A stretch of 64,000 bases of DNA from NCBI RefSeq assembly GCF_004785795.1, contig NZ_SRRO01000001.1:3782001-3846000 (forward strand), written 5' to 3'. Under the pieces are notes generated by a model that was not told the origin of the DNA, made no database searches, and saw nothing but the letters and a program-made list of their open reading frames with translations. The DNA is from Nocardioides eburneiflavus. GTDB taxonomy: Bacteria > Actinomycetota > Actinomycetes > Propionibacteriales > Nocardioidaceae. The translations under genes were made by a program, and so were the position numbers. The stretch's first letter is position 1; each line of letters begins with the position of its first letter. Below are positions 53,346-61,993 of this stretch, one piece after another.

Positions 53346-54008
53346 GTGGGCATCCAGATCACGCCGAGCATCCTCAACGCCGACCTGTCGCGCCTCGCCG
53401 ACGAGGTCGCCCGGATTCCCAGCGCCGACTGGGTGCACGTCGACGTGATGGACAACCACTTCGTCCCCAACCTGACCCTCGGGCTGCCGGTGGTCGAGGC
53501 GCTCAGCAAGCACGCCAGCCAGCCCCTCGACGCCCACCTCATGATCGAGGACGCCGACCGGTGGGCACCGGCGTACGCCGAGGCGGGGTGCGGGTCCGTC
53601 ACCTTCCACGCCGAGGCCGCGAAGGCACCCGTACGCCTCGCCCGGGAGATCCGGGCGCAGGGGGCGCGCGCGTCGATGGCGCTCAAGCCCGCGACGCCGA
53701 TCGAGCCCTACGAGGCGCTGCTGGCCGAGCTCGACATGGTGCTGATCATGACCGTGGAGCCCGGCTTCGGCGGCCAGAAGTTCCTCGACCTGTGCCTGCC
53801 CAAGCTCCGCACCGCGCGCGAGCTGGTGCGCAAGCACGGGCTGGAGACGTGGCTGCAGGTCGACGGCGGCGTCTCGCTGGAGACGATCGAGCGGTGTGCC
53901 GAGGCAGGCGCCGACGTCTTCGTGGCCGGCTCGGCGGTGTACTCCGCCGAGGACCCGGACGCCATGGTGCAGGCGCTGAAGGCGACAGCGGAGGCCGCAG
54001 CCACGTGA
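53346..54008 (+). CDS. rpe: Ribulose-phosphate 3-epimerase
   Basis: 220 residues, TIM barrel. [15 protein letters not shown], the metal-binding [34 protein letters not shown] and [10 protein letters not shown]. Interconverts ribulose-5-P and xylulose-5-P. GTG six bases after TAGGCT (53334-53339), no ribosome site. GTGA overlap with the second YjbR gene. Confidence 0.97.
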   Translation: MGIQITPSILNADLSRLADEVARIPSADWVHVDVMDNHFVPNLTLGLPVVEALSKHASQPLDAHLMIEDADRWAPAYAEAGCGSVTFHAEAAKAPVRLAREIRAQGARASMALKPATPIEPYEALLAELDMVLIMTVEPGFGGQKFLDLCLPKLRTARELVRKHGLETWLQVDGGVSLETIERCAEAGADVFVAGSAVYSAEDPDAMVQALKATAEAAAT

Positions 54009-54418
54009 GTCGTCGGGCGACGGTCGACGACATCCACGCGACGGCGCGGGCGATGCCGCACGTGACCGTCGAGCGCCCGGAGAAGAACCCCGTCTACCAG
54101 GTCGGCGGGAAGTCGTTCGTCTTCTTCCGTACTCCGCGCCCCGACGCGGTCGACCCGGACACCGGGGAGCGCTACGACGACGTCGTCGTGATCTGGGTGG
54201 CCTCCGAGGGCGACAAGCAAGCGCTCCTGCAGGACGACCGGCTCCCGTTCTTCACCACCTCCCACTTCGACGGTCACCCGTCGGTGTTGCTGCGGGCCTC
54301 GCGCGTGGGCGAGATGGAGCGGGACGAGCTCGTGGAGGTCGTCGAGGAGGCGTGGCTCGCCCGCGCGTCGGAGCGCCGCGGTCGGACCTGGCTCGCCTCG
54401 CGAGGGCTCGAGCCGTAG
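54005..54418 (+). CDS. MmcQ/YjbR family protein, copy 2
   Basis: 137 residues, a paralogue of the gene after fmt: [70 protein letters not shown]. Function unknown. Its GTG overlaps the rpe stop. Confidence 0.85.
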   Translation: MSRRATVDDIHATARAMPHVTVERPEKNPVYQVGGKSFVFFRTPRPDAVDPDTGERYDDVVVIWVASEGDKQALLQDDRLPFFTTSHFDGHPSVLLRASRVGEMERDELVEVVEEAWLARASERRGRTWLASRGLEP

Positions 54419-54442
54419 GGACCGGTCCGTAGGTTGGGCGAC

Positions 54443-54907
54443 ATGACCGAGTCCGTGTGGGACTACCCCCGACCGCCGCGGGTCGATCCGAGCACCGAGC
54501 ACGTCGTCGTGACCCACCGGGGCGTGGTGCTCGCCGACACCACGTCCAGCCTGCGGGTGCTGGAGACCAGCCACCCGCCGACCTACTACCTCCCGCGTGC
54601 GGCGTTCCCCGACGGCGTGCTGCGCCCGGCGGAGGGTGCGTCGTGGTGCGAGTGGAAGGGACGGGCGGCCTACTTCGACGTCGTGGTGGGCGGCGACGTG
54701 CTGCCGGCGGTGGCGTGGACCTACCCGACGCCGTCCAGGGGCTTCGAGCAGCTGGTGGACCACGTCGCGCTCTACCCGGGGCGCGTCGAGCGGTGCACGG
54801 TGGACGGCGAGGTCGTCGAGCCGCAGCCGGGCAACTTCTACGGCGGCTGGATCACCTCGCGGGTGACCGGACCGTTCAAGGGCGGCCCCGGCTCGTCCGG
54901 CTGGTAG
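54443..54907 (+). CDS. DUF427 domain protein
   Basis: 154 residues: ESVWDYPRPPRVDPSTEHV, VVLADTTSSLRVLETSHPPTYYLP, CEWKGRAAYFDV, AWTYPTPSRGFEQLVDHVALYPG, the DUF427 (PF04248) fold with a conserved Trp/Tyr pocket. Function unknown. ATG seven bases after TAGGTT (54430-54435). Confidence 0.88.
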   Translation: MTESVWDYPRPPRVDPSTEHVVVTHRGVVLADTTSSLRVLETSHPPTYYLPRAAFPDGVLRPAEGASWCEWKGRAAYFDVVVGGDVLPAVAWTYPTPSRGFEQLVDHVALYPGRVERCTVDGEVVEPQPGNFYGGWITSRVTGPFKGGPGSSGW

Positions 54908-54932
54908 GCCGTCGCTCGACCGGGCTCGCCGC

Positions 54933-55304
54933 TCAGTGCAGGCCGCGGTCGTCGACCTGCTGGCTGCGCAGGTGCGAGCCGTGGCGACCCTGCTCGGCGA
55001 GGCGGCGCTCGTCGGCCATCCACGTCTCGCCCTCGAGCTCGTGCGCCCGAGCCTGCACCCGCTCGAGGCGTGCCGTCCACTGATCCACCTCGCGGGCCAC
55101 GTCGTCGAGGCGCGCGTGAGGGAGCACGATCGCGTCGCCCTCGCTCCGCAGACCGGGCTCGCTGACGGCCAGGCCGTCGACCTCGTACGGGGTCAGCGGC
55201 CGGGTCAGCCGCATCCGTACGGGATAGGTCTCGCGGTCGACGTCGGACGGATCGACGGCCAGCTCCACGATCCCCAGGGCCGGTCGGTGCCTGCGTGCGT
55301 TCAT
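54933..55304 (-). CDS. Hypothetical protein
   Basis: 123 residues from an ATG with GAGGGG upstream. The central part (VDRETYPVRMRLTRPLTPYEVDGLAVSEPGLRSE, about 18-51) looks globular; residues 60-110 are charged and helical (REVDQWTARLERVQARAHELEGE). I do not recognise the family. Convergent with the DUF427 gene. Confidence 0.55.
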   Translation of the reverse strand: MNARRHRPALGIVELAVDPSDVDRETYPVRMRLTRPLTPYEVDGLAVSEPGLRSEGDAIVLPHARLDDVAREVDQWTARLERVQARAHELEGETWMADERRLAEQGRHGSHLRSQQVDDRGLH

Positions 55305-55399
55305 GTGCGTCGTCCCCTCACCGGGGCCGAGGTGGCCCCTCCTCATGAGTCGAGCACGCTCACGCGCGGAAGTCCATGGGATCCGCCCCCTACGCTCCC

Positions 55400-55627
55400 T
55401 CAGCCGGCGAAGAGGGTGAGCCGCTGGCGGATGATCTTGCGCCGCAGCACCACGCGCCGCTTGCCGTCGTTGCCGATGCGCAACCGGTCGAGCTCCCAGC
55501 CACCGTGCTCGGCGCGCTCGACGAGCACCCGGGTGACGACGTTGCGGGAGAACTCCTTCGGGAGCACGAGCGTCTCGAACTCCCACTCCACCCCGCGGGC
55601 CGGTGGGCGTCGCTGGATCCTGGCCAA
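55400..55627 (-). CDS. DUF5703-like small protein
   Basis: 75 residues with a TTG start after GGGAGA. The segment VEWEFETLVLPKEFSRNVVTRVLVERAE, then GGWELDRLRIGNDGKRRVVLRRKIIR, is a small alpha/beta protein common in actinobacteria (DUF5703 in memory). Basic C-terminus. Function unknown. Located 43 bp after the aldo/keto reductase, possibly its operon partner. Confidence 0.75.
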   Translation of the reverse strand: MARIQRRPPARGVEWEFETLVLPKEFSRNVVTRVLVERAEHGGWELDRLRIGNDGKRRVVLRRKIIRQRLTLFAG

Positions 55628-55670
55628 GGGTTGTCTCCCGTCTCGCAGTAGGGGCGTCGTCGGTCTGGCG

Positions 55671-56618
55671 TCAGTCGGCGGACACGTCGTCGAGGGCCGC
55701 GACGATCTCCGGGGGCAGGGTGAGGTCCTCGATCCCGAGCGCCCCGTCGAGCTGCGCGGCCGTACGGGCTCCGACGATCGGCGCGCTGACCCCGAGCCGG
55801 TCGCGCACCCACACCAGCGAGACCTCCAGCGGCGACCACCCGAGCCCGTCGGCGGCGCGCGCCACGGCCTCGACGATCCCACGGCCGCGCTCGTCGAGGT
55901 AGGCCCCCACGAACCGCGCGAAGTGCTCGGTGGCGGCACGGGAGTCCGACGGCGTGCCGGTGCGGTACTTGCCCGTGAGGACGCCGCGGCCCAGTGGCGA
56001 CCAGGGCAGGACACCGAGACCGAGCGCCTGGGCGGCCGGCACCACCTCGTGCTCGACCTGGCGGTTGAGCAGCGAGTACTCGACCTGGGTCGAGGCCAGC
56101 GGCACGCGGCCGGGGACCGCGCGCTGCCAGGTGGCCGCCTGGGCGGTCTGCCAGCCGGTGTAGTTGGAGATACCGACGTAGGACGCGCGTCCGGAGGTCA
56201 CGGCGAGGTCGAGGGCGCTGAGCGTCTCCTCGACCGGCGCCTCGTCGGTCCACACGTGGACCTGCCACAGGTCGACGTGGTCGACGCGGAGCCGCTTCAG
56301 CGAGGCGTCGAGGGTGGTCAGGAGGTTGCCGCGCGAGGTGTTGGTGACCCGCTCGCCCGTACGCCGCGAGATGCCGGCCTTGGTCGCGAGGACGATCTCG
56401 TCGCGGGCGACGACGTCGCCGACGAGCGTCCCGATCAGCTCCTCGCTGGCGCCGTCCCCGTAGCCGGCGGCCGTGTCGACCAGCGTGCCGCCAGACTCGG
56501 CGAAGGCGATCAGCTGGTCGCGTGCCTCGTGCTCGTCGGTGTCGCGACCCCAGGTCATGGTGCCGAGACCGAGCCGGGACACCTTGAGGCCGGTCGCGCC
56601 GAGCGAACGCTGCTGCAT
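55671..56618 (-). CDS. Aldo/keto reductase
   Basis: 315 residues. Start MQQRSLGATGLKVSRLGLGTMTWG; tetrad Asp and Tyr in LVDTAAGYGDGASEE, Lys in VLATKAG and His in LWQVHVW; NADP-binding ISNYTGWQ and VGARTAAQLDGAL. Reduces aldehydes/ketones; substrate unknown. The ATG lies seven bases after a minus-strand TACTCT box (56631-56626), leaderless; the longer open frame upstream would cover that promoter and uppP. Confidence 0.9.
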   Translation of the reverse strand: MQQRSLGATGLKVSRLGLGTMTWGRDTDEHEARDQLIAFAESGGTLVDTAAGYGDGASEELIGTLVGDVVARDEIVLATKAGISRRTGERVTNTSRGNLLTTLDASLKRLRVDHVDLWQVHVWTDEAPVEETLSALDLAVTSGRASYVGISNYTGWQTAQAATWQRAVPGRVPLASTQVEYSLLNRQVEHEVVPAAQALGLGVLPWSPLGRGVLTGKYRTGTPSDSRAATEHFARFVGAYLDERGRGIVEAVARAADGLGWSPLEVSLVWVRDRLGVSAPIVGARTAAQLDGALGIEDLTLPPEIVAALDDVSAD

Positions 56619-56682
56619 GGGGGTGAGAGTAGCCACGGGTCGTGCGCCGGTGGCACGGGACGCGCCCGTAGGCTCACCCGCT
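56619..56682. promoter_or_regulatory. Back-to-back promoters of aldo/keto reductase and uppP
   Basis: Only 64 bp separate the two divergent starts. Each has a hexamer of the TAnnnT kind near its own start codon (56626-56631 minus; TAGGCT 56669-56674 plus), so both mRNAs are probably leaderless. Confidence 0.5.
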
Positions 56683-57507
56683 GTGATCGATCTCCTCAAA
56701 GCCGTGGTCCTCGGAGTGATCCAGGGGCTGACCGAGTTCCTGCCGATCTCGAGCAGCGCGCACCTGCGGATCTTCCCCGAGCTCGTCGGCTGGGGCGACC
56801 CGGGCGCGGCGTTCACCGCCGTCATCCAGATCGGCACCGAGCTCGCCGTGCTGATCTACTTCCGCAAGGACATCTGGCGCATCGGCAGCGCCTGGGTGCG
56901 CTCGCTGTTCCAGGCGGAGTACCGCGGCACGCTCGACTCGCGGATGGGCTGGTTCATCATCGTCGGCTCGCTGCCGATCGTGGTGCTCGGCGTGCTGCTC
57001 AAGGACATCATCGAGGAGGACTTCCGCAACCTCTGGATCATCGGCACCACGCTCATCGTCCTGGGCGTCGTGCTCGGCATCGCCGACCGCGTCGGGCGTA
57101 CGGACCGCCCGCTGGACAAGATCACGTTGAAGGATGCCCTGCTGATGGGCGCCGCGCAGGCCCTCGCGCTCATCCCCGGCGTCTCCCGCTCGGGTGCGAC
57201 GATCTCGATGGGCCGCTTCCTCGGCTTCGAGCGCGAGGCGGCCACCCGGTTCGCCTTCCTGCTCGCGATCCCCGCGGTCGTCGGGGCGGGCCTGTTCGAG
57301 CTGAAGGAGATCCCCCACGGCCACAACGACTTCGGATGGGGCCCGACGATCATCGCGACCGTGGTCTCGTTCGTCGTCGGGTACGCCGCGATCGCGTGGC
57401 TGCTGCGCTACGTCAGCACCCGGTCCTACACGCCGTTCGTCGTCTACCGGATCCTGCTCGGCGCGGGCACGCTCATCCTGCTCGGCGCAGGCGTGCTGAC
57501 CGCCTGA
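56683..57507 (+). CDS. uppP: Undecaprenyl-diphosphatase (bacitracin resistance)
   Basis: 274 residues, about eight membrane helices. Motifs GVIQGLTEFLPISSSAHL (catalytic Glu) and ALIPGVSRSGATISMGRFLG with the phosphate Arg/Ser. Recycles the lipid carrier for peptidoglycan and wall polymers. GTG start eight bases after TAGGCT. The last 35 bases overlap the convergent MFS gene. Confidence 0.97.
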   Translation: MIDLLKAVVLGVIQGLTEFLPISSSAHLRIFPELVGWGDPGAAFTAVIQIGTELAVLIYFRKDIWRIGSAWVRSLFQAEYRGTLDSRMGWFIIVGSLPIVVLGVLLKDIIEEDFRNLWIIGTTLIVLGVVLGIADRVGRTDRPLDKITLKDALLMGAAQALALIPGVSRSGATISMGRFLGFEREAATRFAFLLAIPAVVGAGLFELKEIPHGHNDFGWGPTIIATVVSFVVGYAAIAWLLRYVSTRSYTPFVVYRILLGAGTLILLGAGVLTA

Positions 57508-58729
57508 CGGTGCCGTTTCGAAGCGTGCCGGCCAACAGCACCAGGGCCGCCACCTGGGCGAGCGCGACGACCACCACGAGGGCCGGCAACGACCGCTCGT
57601 AGAGCCAGCCGGCGGTGACCCCGCCGACGATCGCGAACAGGCCCTGGACGCCGGCGAACACGCCGTACGCGGTGGCGCGCCGGGGTGCCTCGACGAGGTC
57701 GGCGACCACTGCCTTGACCGTGGAGTCCTGCACGCCCTGGGCGATGCCCCACGCGCCGACCCCCGCCAGCACCGCCACGAGCGCGGGGCCCAGGGCCAGG
57801 GCGGGGACGAGCGCGACGAGCACCGGGACCACGAGCAGCACCCGGGTGCCGGTGCGGTCGTAGACAGCACCCACGACCAGCGCGGCGACCGCCTCGACGG
57901 CCATCGCCGCGGCGTACACCACCGGGACCGCCGCCACCGGGAGCAACCCCTCGACGGTCAGGTGGTAGCCGATGATCCCGAAGGTCACCAGCGCGCCGGT
58001 GGTGAGCGAGGCAGCCACCGCGTAGCGGAAGAAGTCGCCCGACAGGCCGGCACCGACGGCCTCGGCCCACCAGCCGCCGCGCGGCACCGACGGATCGGCA
58101 GGCGCGGGGCGCGCCCCGTCGTACGCGGCCGGGTCGGGCACCCGACGACGCAGGGTCACCAGCAGCACCATGGCGACGGCCCCGGGGACGGCGAGCACGG
58201 CCATGCCGGCCCACATCGACGCGACCGCGACGACGCCCGCCACCAGCAGCGGTCCGGCGAAGGCGCCGACCTGGTCGAGCGCCTTGTGCACGCCGAACCC
58301 GCGGCCACGACCCACCGCCGAGGCGACGTGCGCCAGGAGTGCCGACTTCGACGGCGAGCGGATCGCCTTGCCGAGCCGCTCGAGGAGGATCAGCGTCACG
58401 GCGAAGGCCAGGCCGGCCCCGCCCAGCCGCGGGGCCAGTGCCAGCAGCGGCACGCACAGGGCGGTGAGGCCGTAGCCGAGGATCGTGAGCGACCAGTAGC
58501 GCCCGGTGCGGTCGGCGAGCGGGCCGAACGCGAGCCGCGCCACCAGCGCGACGGCCTCGCCCGCGCCGGTGACGAGGCCGACGACGACCGCGGAGGCACC
58601 CAGCGCCGCGAGAAGCGGCCCGTGGACCGAGCGGGCGCCCTCGTAGACCATGTCGGCGGCCAGGCTGACGAAGCCGAACCACCACACCACCCGCCACGCG
58701 GACGGGGAGGCGGCCACGGGTCGGGTCAC
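57473..58729 (-). CDS. MFS transporter
   Basis: 418 residues with about 11-12 membrane helices. Start WRVVWWFGFVSLAADMVYEGAR and loop FGPLADRTGRYWSL (MFS motif A) as in a drug-efflux-like family of actinobacteria; LLAHVASAVGRGRGFGVHKALDQVG in the middle. Substrate unknown. GTG overlaps the CorA stop (GTGA). The C-terminal tail runs 35 bp into uppP on the other strand. Confidence 0.88.
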   Translation of the reverse strand: MTRPVAASPSAWRVVWWFGFVSLAADMVYEGARSVHGPLLAALGASAVVVGLVTGAGEAVALVARLAFGPLADRTGRYWSLTILGYGLTALCVPLLALAPRLGGAGLAFAVTLILLERLGKAIRSPSKSALLAHVASAVGRGRGFGVHKALDQVGAFAGPLLVAGVVAVASMWAGMAVLAVPGAVAMVLLVTLRRRVPDPAAYDGARPAPADPSVPRGGWWAEAVGAGLSGDFFRYAVAASLTTGALVTFGIIGYHLTVEGLLPVAAVPVVYAAAMAVEAVAALVVGAVYDRTGTRVLLVVPVLVALVPALALGPALVAVLAGVGAWGIAQGVQDSTVKAVVADLVEAPRRATAYGVFAGVQGLFAIVGGVTAGWLYERSLPALVVVVALAQVAALVLLAGTLRNGTVRRSARLRRAG

Positions 58730-59706
58730 AACCACCCGGACTTCTTGAACCAGGCGAACAGCCCGGCCGAGACCCCGACCATGAGCAGCAGCGCGAACGG
58801 GTAGCCGAAGGCCCAGTGCAGCTCGGGCATGTGGTCGAAGTTCATGCCGTAGATCCCGGCGATGAGGGTCGGCACGACCACCAGCGCCGCACCGGCGGAG
58901 ATCTTGCGCATGTCCTCGTTCTGCTGCACCGAGATCCGGGCCAGGTGCGCGTCGAAGGCGGTGGACAGGAGGACGTCGAGGTTGTCGATGACCTCCGAGA
59001 CCCGCTGGAGGTGGTCGGCGACGTCGCGGAAGTAGGTGGCGGTCTCGGGCGTGATGCGCTCGTCGACGCCCATCGCGAACTTCCGCATCGGCTCGCGCAG
59101 CGGCATCACCGCCCGTCGCACCTCCGCGATCTCGCGCTTGAGGACGTAGATCCGCGACGAGTCGTCGGTGCGGGCGGGGGAGAAGACCGACTCCTCGACC
59201 TCGTCGACGTCCTCCTCGAGCGCCTCGCCGACCCGCTCGTACTCGTCGACGACGCGGTCGCAGATGGCGTAGAGCACCGCCATCGGGCCGTGCTCGAGGA
59301 CCTTGGCGCGGTGCTCGAGGTCGCGCCGCGAGGCGCCGAGGTCGATGCCCTGGCCGTGCCGCACCGTCACCACGAAGTCGTGGCCGACGAACATGTTGAT
59401 CTCGCCGGTCTCGACGGCGTCCTCCTCGTCGACGTACCAGAGCGTCTTGAGGACGAGGAAGAGCGTGTCCCCGTAGCGCTCGAGCTTGGGCCGCTGGTGG
59501 GAGTCGCCGGCGTCCTCGACCGCCAGGGGGTGCAGGTCGAACGTGCGCGCGATCCGGTCGAGCTCGTCGGGGCTCGGGTCGTGGATCCCGATCCACTGGA
59601 AGTCACCGGGGTCGCACGGCACCCGCGCCGACCCCAGGCTCTGGTCGTCGCCGTCACCGAGGGGGACACGCTTGCCGCGGTGGTAGAGCGCGTTGTCGAC
59701 GATCAC
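58726..59706 (-). CDS. corA: CorA family magnesium/cobalt transporter
   Basis: 326 residues. Cytosolic N-terminal domain with FQWIGIHDPSPDELDRIA and HPLAVEDA, long helix, then two C-terminal membrane helices with the essential GMN motif (AGIYGMNFDHMPEL). Imports Mg2+. Starts at a GTG seven bases after TAGCCT on the minus strand; operon with the MFS gene. Confidence 0.95.
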   Translation of the reverse strand: MIVDNALYHRGKRVPLGDGDDQSLGSARVPCDPGDFQWIGIHDPSPDELDRIARTFDLHPLAVEDAGDSHQRPKLERYGDTLFLVLKTLWYVDEEDAVETGEINMFVGHDFVVTVRHGQGIDLGASRRDLEHRAKVLEHGPMAVLYAICDRVVDEYERVGEALEEDVDEVEESVFSPARTDDSSRIYVLKREIAEVRRAVMPLREPMRKFAMGVDERITPETATYFRDVADHLQRVSEVIDNLDVLLSTAFDAHLARISVQQNEDMRKISAGAALVVVPTLIAGIYGMNFDHMPELHWAFGYPFALLLMVGVSAGLFAWFKKSGWL

Positions 59707-59766
59707 GTTGCCGAGGCTAGTCCCAGCGGCGCCCGGTCCCACGGACGTCTGGCTAACCTCTGGACC
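59707..59766. promoter_or_regulatory. Divergent promoters of corA and the histidine phosphatase
   Basis: 60 bp gap with TAGCCT (59719-59714, minus) and TAACCT (59754-59759, plus), each seven bases before its start codon. Confidence 0.5.
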
Positions 59767-60483
59767 ATGCCCACCGTGATCCTCGTCCGCCACGGCCGCT
59801 CGTCGGCGAACGCCACCGGGGTCCTCGCCGGGCGACTGCCGGGCGTGCACCTCGACGACGCCGGCGTGCAGCAGGCCGTGGCCGTCGGCGAGCGGCTCGC
59901 CGGCGTACGCCTCGCGGCGGCGGTCTCGAGCCCGCTCGAGCGGTGCCGGGAGACGGCCCGCGAGATCACCTCCCGACAGGCCGGGACCCTGCGGGCGGGC
60001 ACCGACAAGCAGCTCTCCGAGTGCGACTACGGCGAGTGGCAGGGCCGCGCGCTCAAGGAGCTCGCCCGCGAGAAGCTCTGGAAGACGGTGCAGGCGCAGC
60101 CGTCCGCGGCCACGTTCCCCGGCGGGGAGTCGATGCGCGCGATGCAGGATCGCGCGGTCGCCGCCGTACGCCGCCACGACGCCCGCGTCGCCGCCGAGCA
60201 CGGCCCCGACGGGGTGTGGCTGGCCGTCAGCCACGGTGACGTCATCAAGTCGATCCTTGCCGACGCGCTCGGCACGCACCTCGACCTCTTCCAGCGCATC
60301 CACGTCGACCCGGCATCGGTGTCGATCGTGCGCTACACCGAGTCGCGGCCCTTCGTGATCGGCACCAACACCCACGCCGGCGACCTGTCCTGGCTGACCC
60401 CGCCGCGCAGGAAGGCACGCGGTCGGCGGCGTACGGACGCCGAGGTGGGTGGAGGCGCCGGTCCCCAGACAGGCACGCCCTAG
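59767..60483 (+). CDS. Histidine phosphatase (MSMEG_4193 family)
   Basis: 238 residues. VILVRHGRSSANATG (catalytic His9), SSPLERCRETAREI, CDYGEWQGRALKELA and the second His in AVSHGDVIKSILADAL. Belongs to a phosphomutase-like family that in actinobacteria stands next to mshC; substrate unknown. The stop TAG is part of the -10 box of the next gene. Confidence 0.92.
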   Translation: MPTVILVRHGRSSANATGVLAGRLPGVHLDDAGVQQAVAVGERLAGVRLAAAVSSPLERCRETAREITSRQAGTLRAGTDKQLSECDYGEWQGRALKELAREKLWKTVQAQPSAATFPGGESMRAMQDRAVAAVRRHDARVAAEHGPDGVWLAVSHGDVIKSILADALGTHLDLFQRIHVDPASVSIVRYTESRPFVIGTNTHAGDLSWLTPPRRKARGRRRTDAEVGGGAGPQTGTP

Positions 60484-60493
60484 GGTGAGTGAC

Positions 60494-61078
60494 ATGCCAG
60501 TCGTGCACCGCTTCGACCCACCCGAGCGCTTCGTCGCCGGCACCGTTGGCGAGCCCGGCCAGCGCACGTTCTTCCTCCAGGCCCGCGAGGGCACCCGCCT
60601 CGTCAGCGTCTCCCTGGAGAAGCAACAGGTCCAGGCGCTGGCCGAGCGGATCGACGAGCTCCTCGACGAGCTGATGCGCGCCGCCGGCGACGAGGTGCTG
60701 ATCCCGGCCATCGCCCCGCGCGACCTCGCCGACGCCCAGCCGCTCGAGCAGCCCATCGAGGAGGAGTTCCGCGCCGGCACCATGACCCTGTCGTGGGACG
60801 GCGCCGACGAGCGGGTGGTGATCGAGGTCTTCCCGTTCACCGAGGCCGCCGTGGTCTCGCCCGAGCAGCTGCAGGAGGACCTCGAGGACCTCCTCGAGCC
60901 GGAGCCCGAGGAGATCTTCCTCGTCCGCATCACCGCGGCCTCGGCCCGCTCGTTCGTGGAGCGGGCGATGTCGGTCATCGGTGCGGGTCGTCCCGACTGC
61001 CCGTTCTGCGGTGAGCCGGTCGATCCCGACGGGCACCTGTGCGTCCGCGCCAACGGCTTCCGGCGCCGTGACCCCTGA
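60494..61078 (+). CDS. DUF3090 protein
   Basis: 194 residues: HRFDPPERFVAGTVGEPGQR, TFFLQAREG, DELMRAAGDEVLIPAI, EEEFRAGTMTLSWDGADERVVIEVFPFTE, and a C-terminal zinc-knuckle-like CPFCGEPVDPDGHLC. Actinobacterial family of unknown function, found between the phosphatase and SCO1664-like genes. TAGGGT (60481-60486) seven bases before the ATG. The zinc motif could serve protein or nucleic acid binding. Confidence 0.9.
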   Translation: MPVVHRFDPPERFVAGTVGEPGQRTFFLQAREGTRLVSVSLEKQQVQALAERIDELLDELMRAAGDEVLIPAIAPRDLADAQPLEQPIEEEFRAGTMTLSWDGADERVVIEVFPFTEAAVVSPEQLQEDLEDLLEPEPEEIFLVRITAASARSFVERAMSVIGAGRPDCPFCGEPVDPDGHLCVRANGFRRRDP

Positions 61079-61868
61079 TCCTGCCGCCCGGCCCACCACC
61101 CCGTTCCCTGCGGACTTCCCGGTCGGGGAGCTGACCCTCCACGGGCGCGTCCTCCCCGCCTCCAACGCGACCTTCGTCGGTGAGCTCGCCGGCGTGCGGG
61201 TGGTCTACAAGCCGGTCGCAGGGGAGCGGCCGCTGTGGGACTTCCCTGACGGCACGCTGGCCGCACGCGAGGTGGGCGCGTACGCCGTCTCCGAGGCGCT
61301 CGGCTGGGACATCGTCCCGCCGACGGTCCTCGGCGACGGGCCCCACGGCCCCGGGATGGTGCAGCTGTGGCGGGACGAGGTCGAGGACGCCGCGCCCGTC
61401 GACATCGTCGCCGAGGGGCAGGTGCCGGACGGCTTCCGGCACGTCTTCGACGGCCTCGACGCCCACGATCGGGAGGTCTCGCTCGTCCACGAGGACAGTG
61501 CGGCGCTGCGACGGATGGCCCTGTTCGACGTGGTGGTCAACAACGCCGACCGCAAGGGCGGCCACGTCCTGCCGATGCCCGACGGGCACCGGCACGGGGT
61601 GGACCACGGCCTGACCTTCCACGTCGAGCACAAGCTGCGCACCGTGCTGTGGGGCTTCGTCGGCGAGCCGATCTCGCCCGAGGAGCTCGCCGGGTTGCGC
61701 CGGCTGGCGACGGCGCTCGACGGAGAGCTGGGCGCGACGCTGCCCACGCTGCTGACCGGGGCAGAGGTGGCCGCCACCGAGCGACGGCTCACGCGGCTGC
61801 TCGCCCGCGGGGAGTTCCCCGCGCCCGCCACGTCCTCGTACCCCGTGATCCCGTGGCCCCCCTTCTGA
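61068..61868 (+). CDS. SCO1664-like protein (PI3/4-kinase-like fold)
   Basis: 266 residues with GTG start inside the end of the DUF3090 gene. Sequence blocks ATFVGELAGVRVVYKPVAGERPLWDFP, VGAYAVSEALGWDIVPPT, ALFDVVVNNADRKGGHVL (catalytic-loop-like Asp/Asn) and HGVDHGLTFH match the SCO1664/TIGR03843 family, distantly related to HipA and phosphatidylinositol kinases. Kinase activity is plausible but unproven. Confidence 0.9.
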   Translation: MTPDPAARPTTPFPADFPVGELTLHGRVLPASNATFVGELAGVRVVYKPVAGERPLWDFPDGTLAAREVGAYAVSEALGWDIVPPTVLGDGPHGPGMVQLWRDEVEDAAPVDIVAEGQVPDGFRHVFDGLDAHDREVSLVHEDSAALRRMALFDVVVNNADRKGGHVLPMPDGHRHGVDHGLTFHVEHKLRTVLWGFVGEPISPEELAGLRRLATALDGELGATLPTLLTGAEVAATERRLTRLLARGEFPAPATSSYPVIPWPPF

Positions 61869-61890
61869 TCTGCCTCCCCGGGAAGGCGAG

Positions 61891-61946
61891 GGTTTCGACG
61901 CGCGGTCGCGAGCTCGCAGGCTCACTCGCGCGCTTGCTCAACCTCC
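61891..61946. repeat. REP-like element, copy 3
   Basis: Begins GGTTTCGACGCG and ends GCTTGCTCAACCTCC, with CTCACTCGCGCG between. Lies between the SCO1664-like gene and mshC. Confidence 0.45.
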
Positions 61947-61993
61947 CGACCCACGCGGTGCGCTCGTTCCTCGCGCCCCGCTAGGGTCATGAC

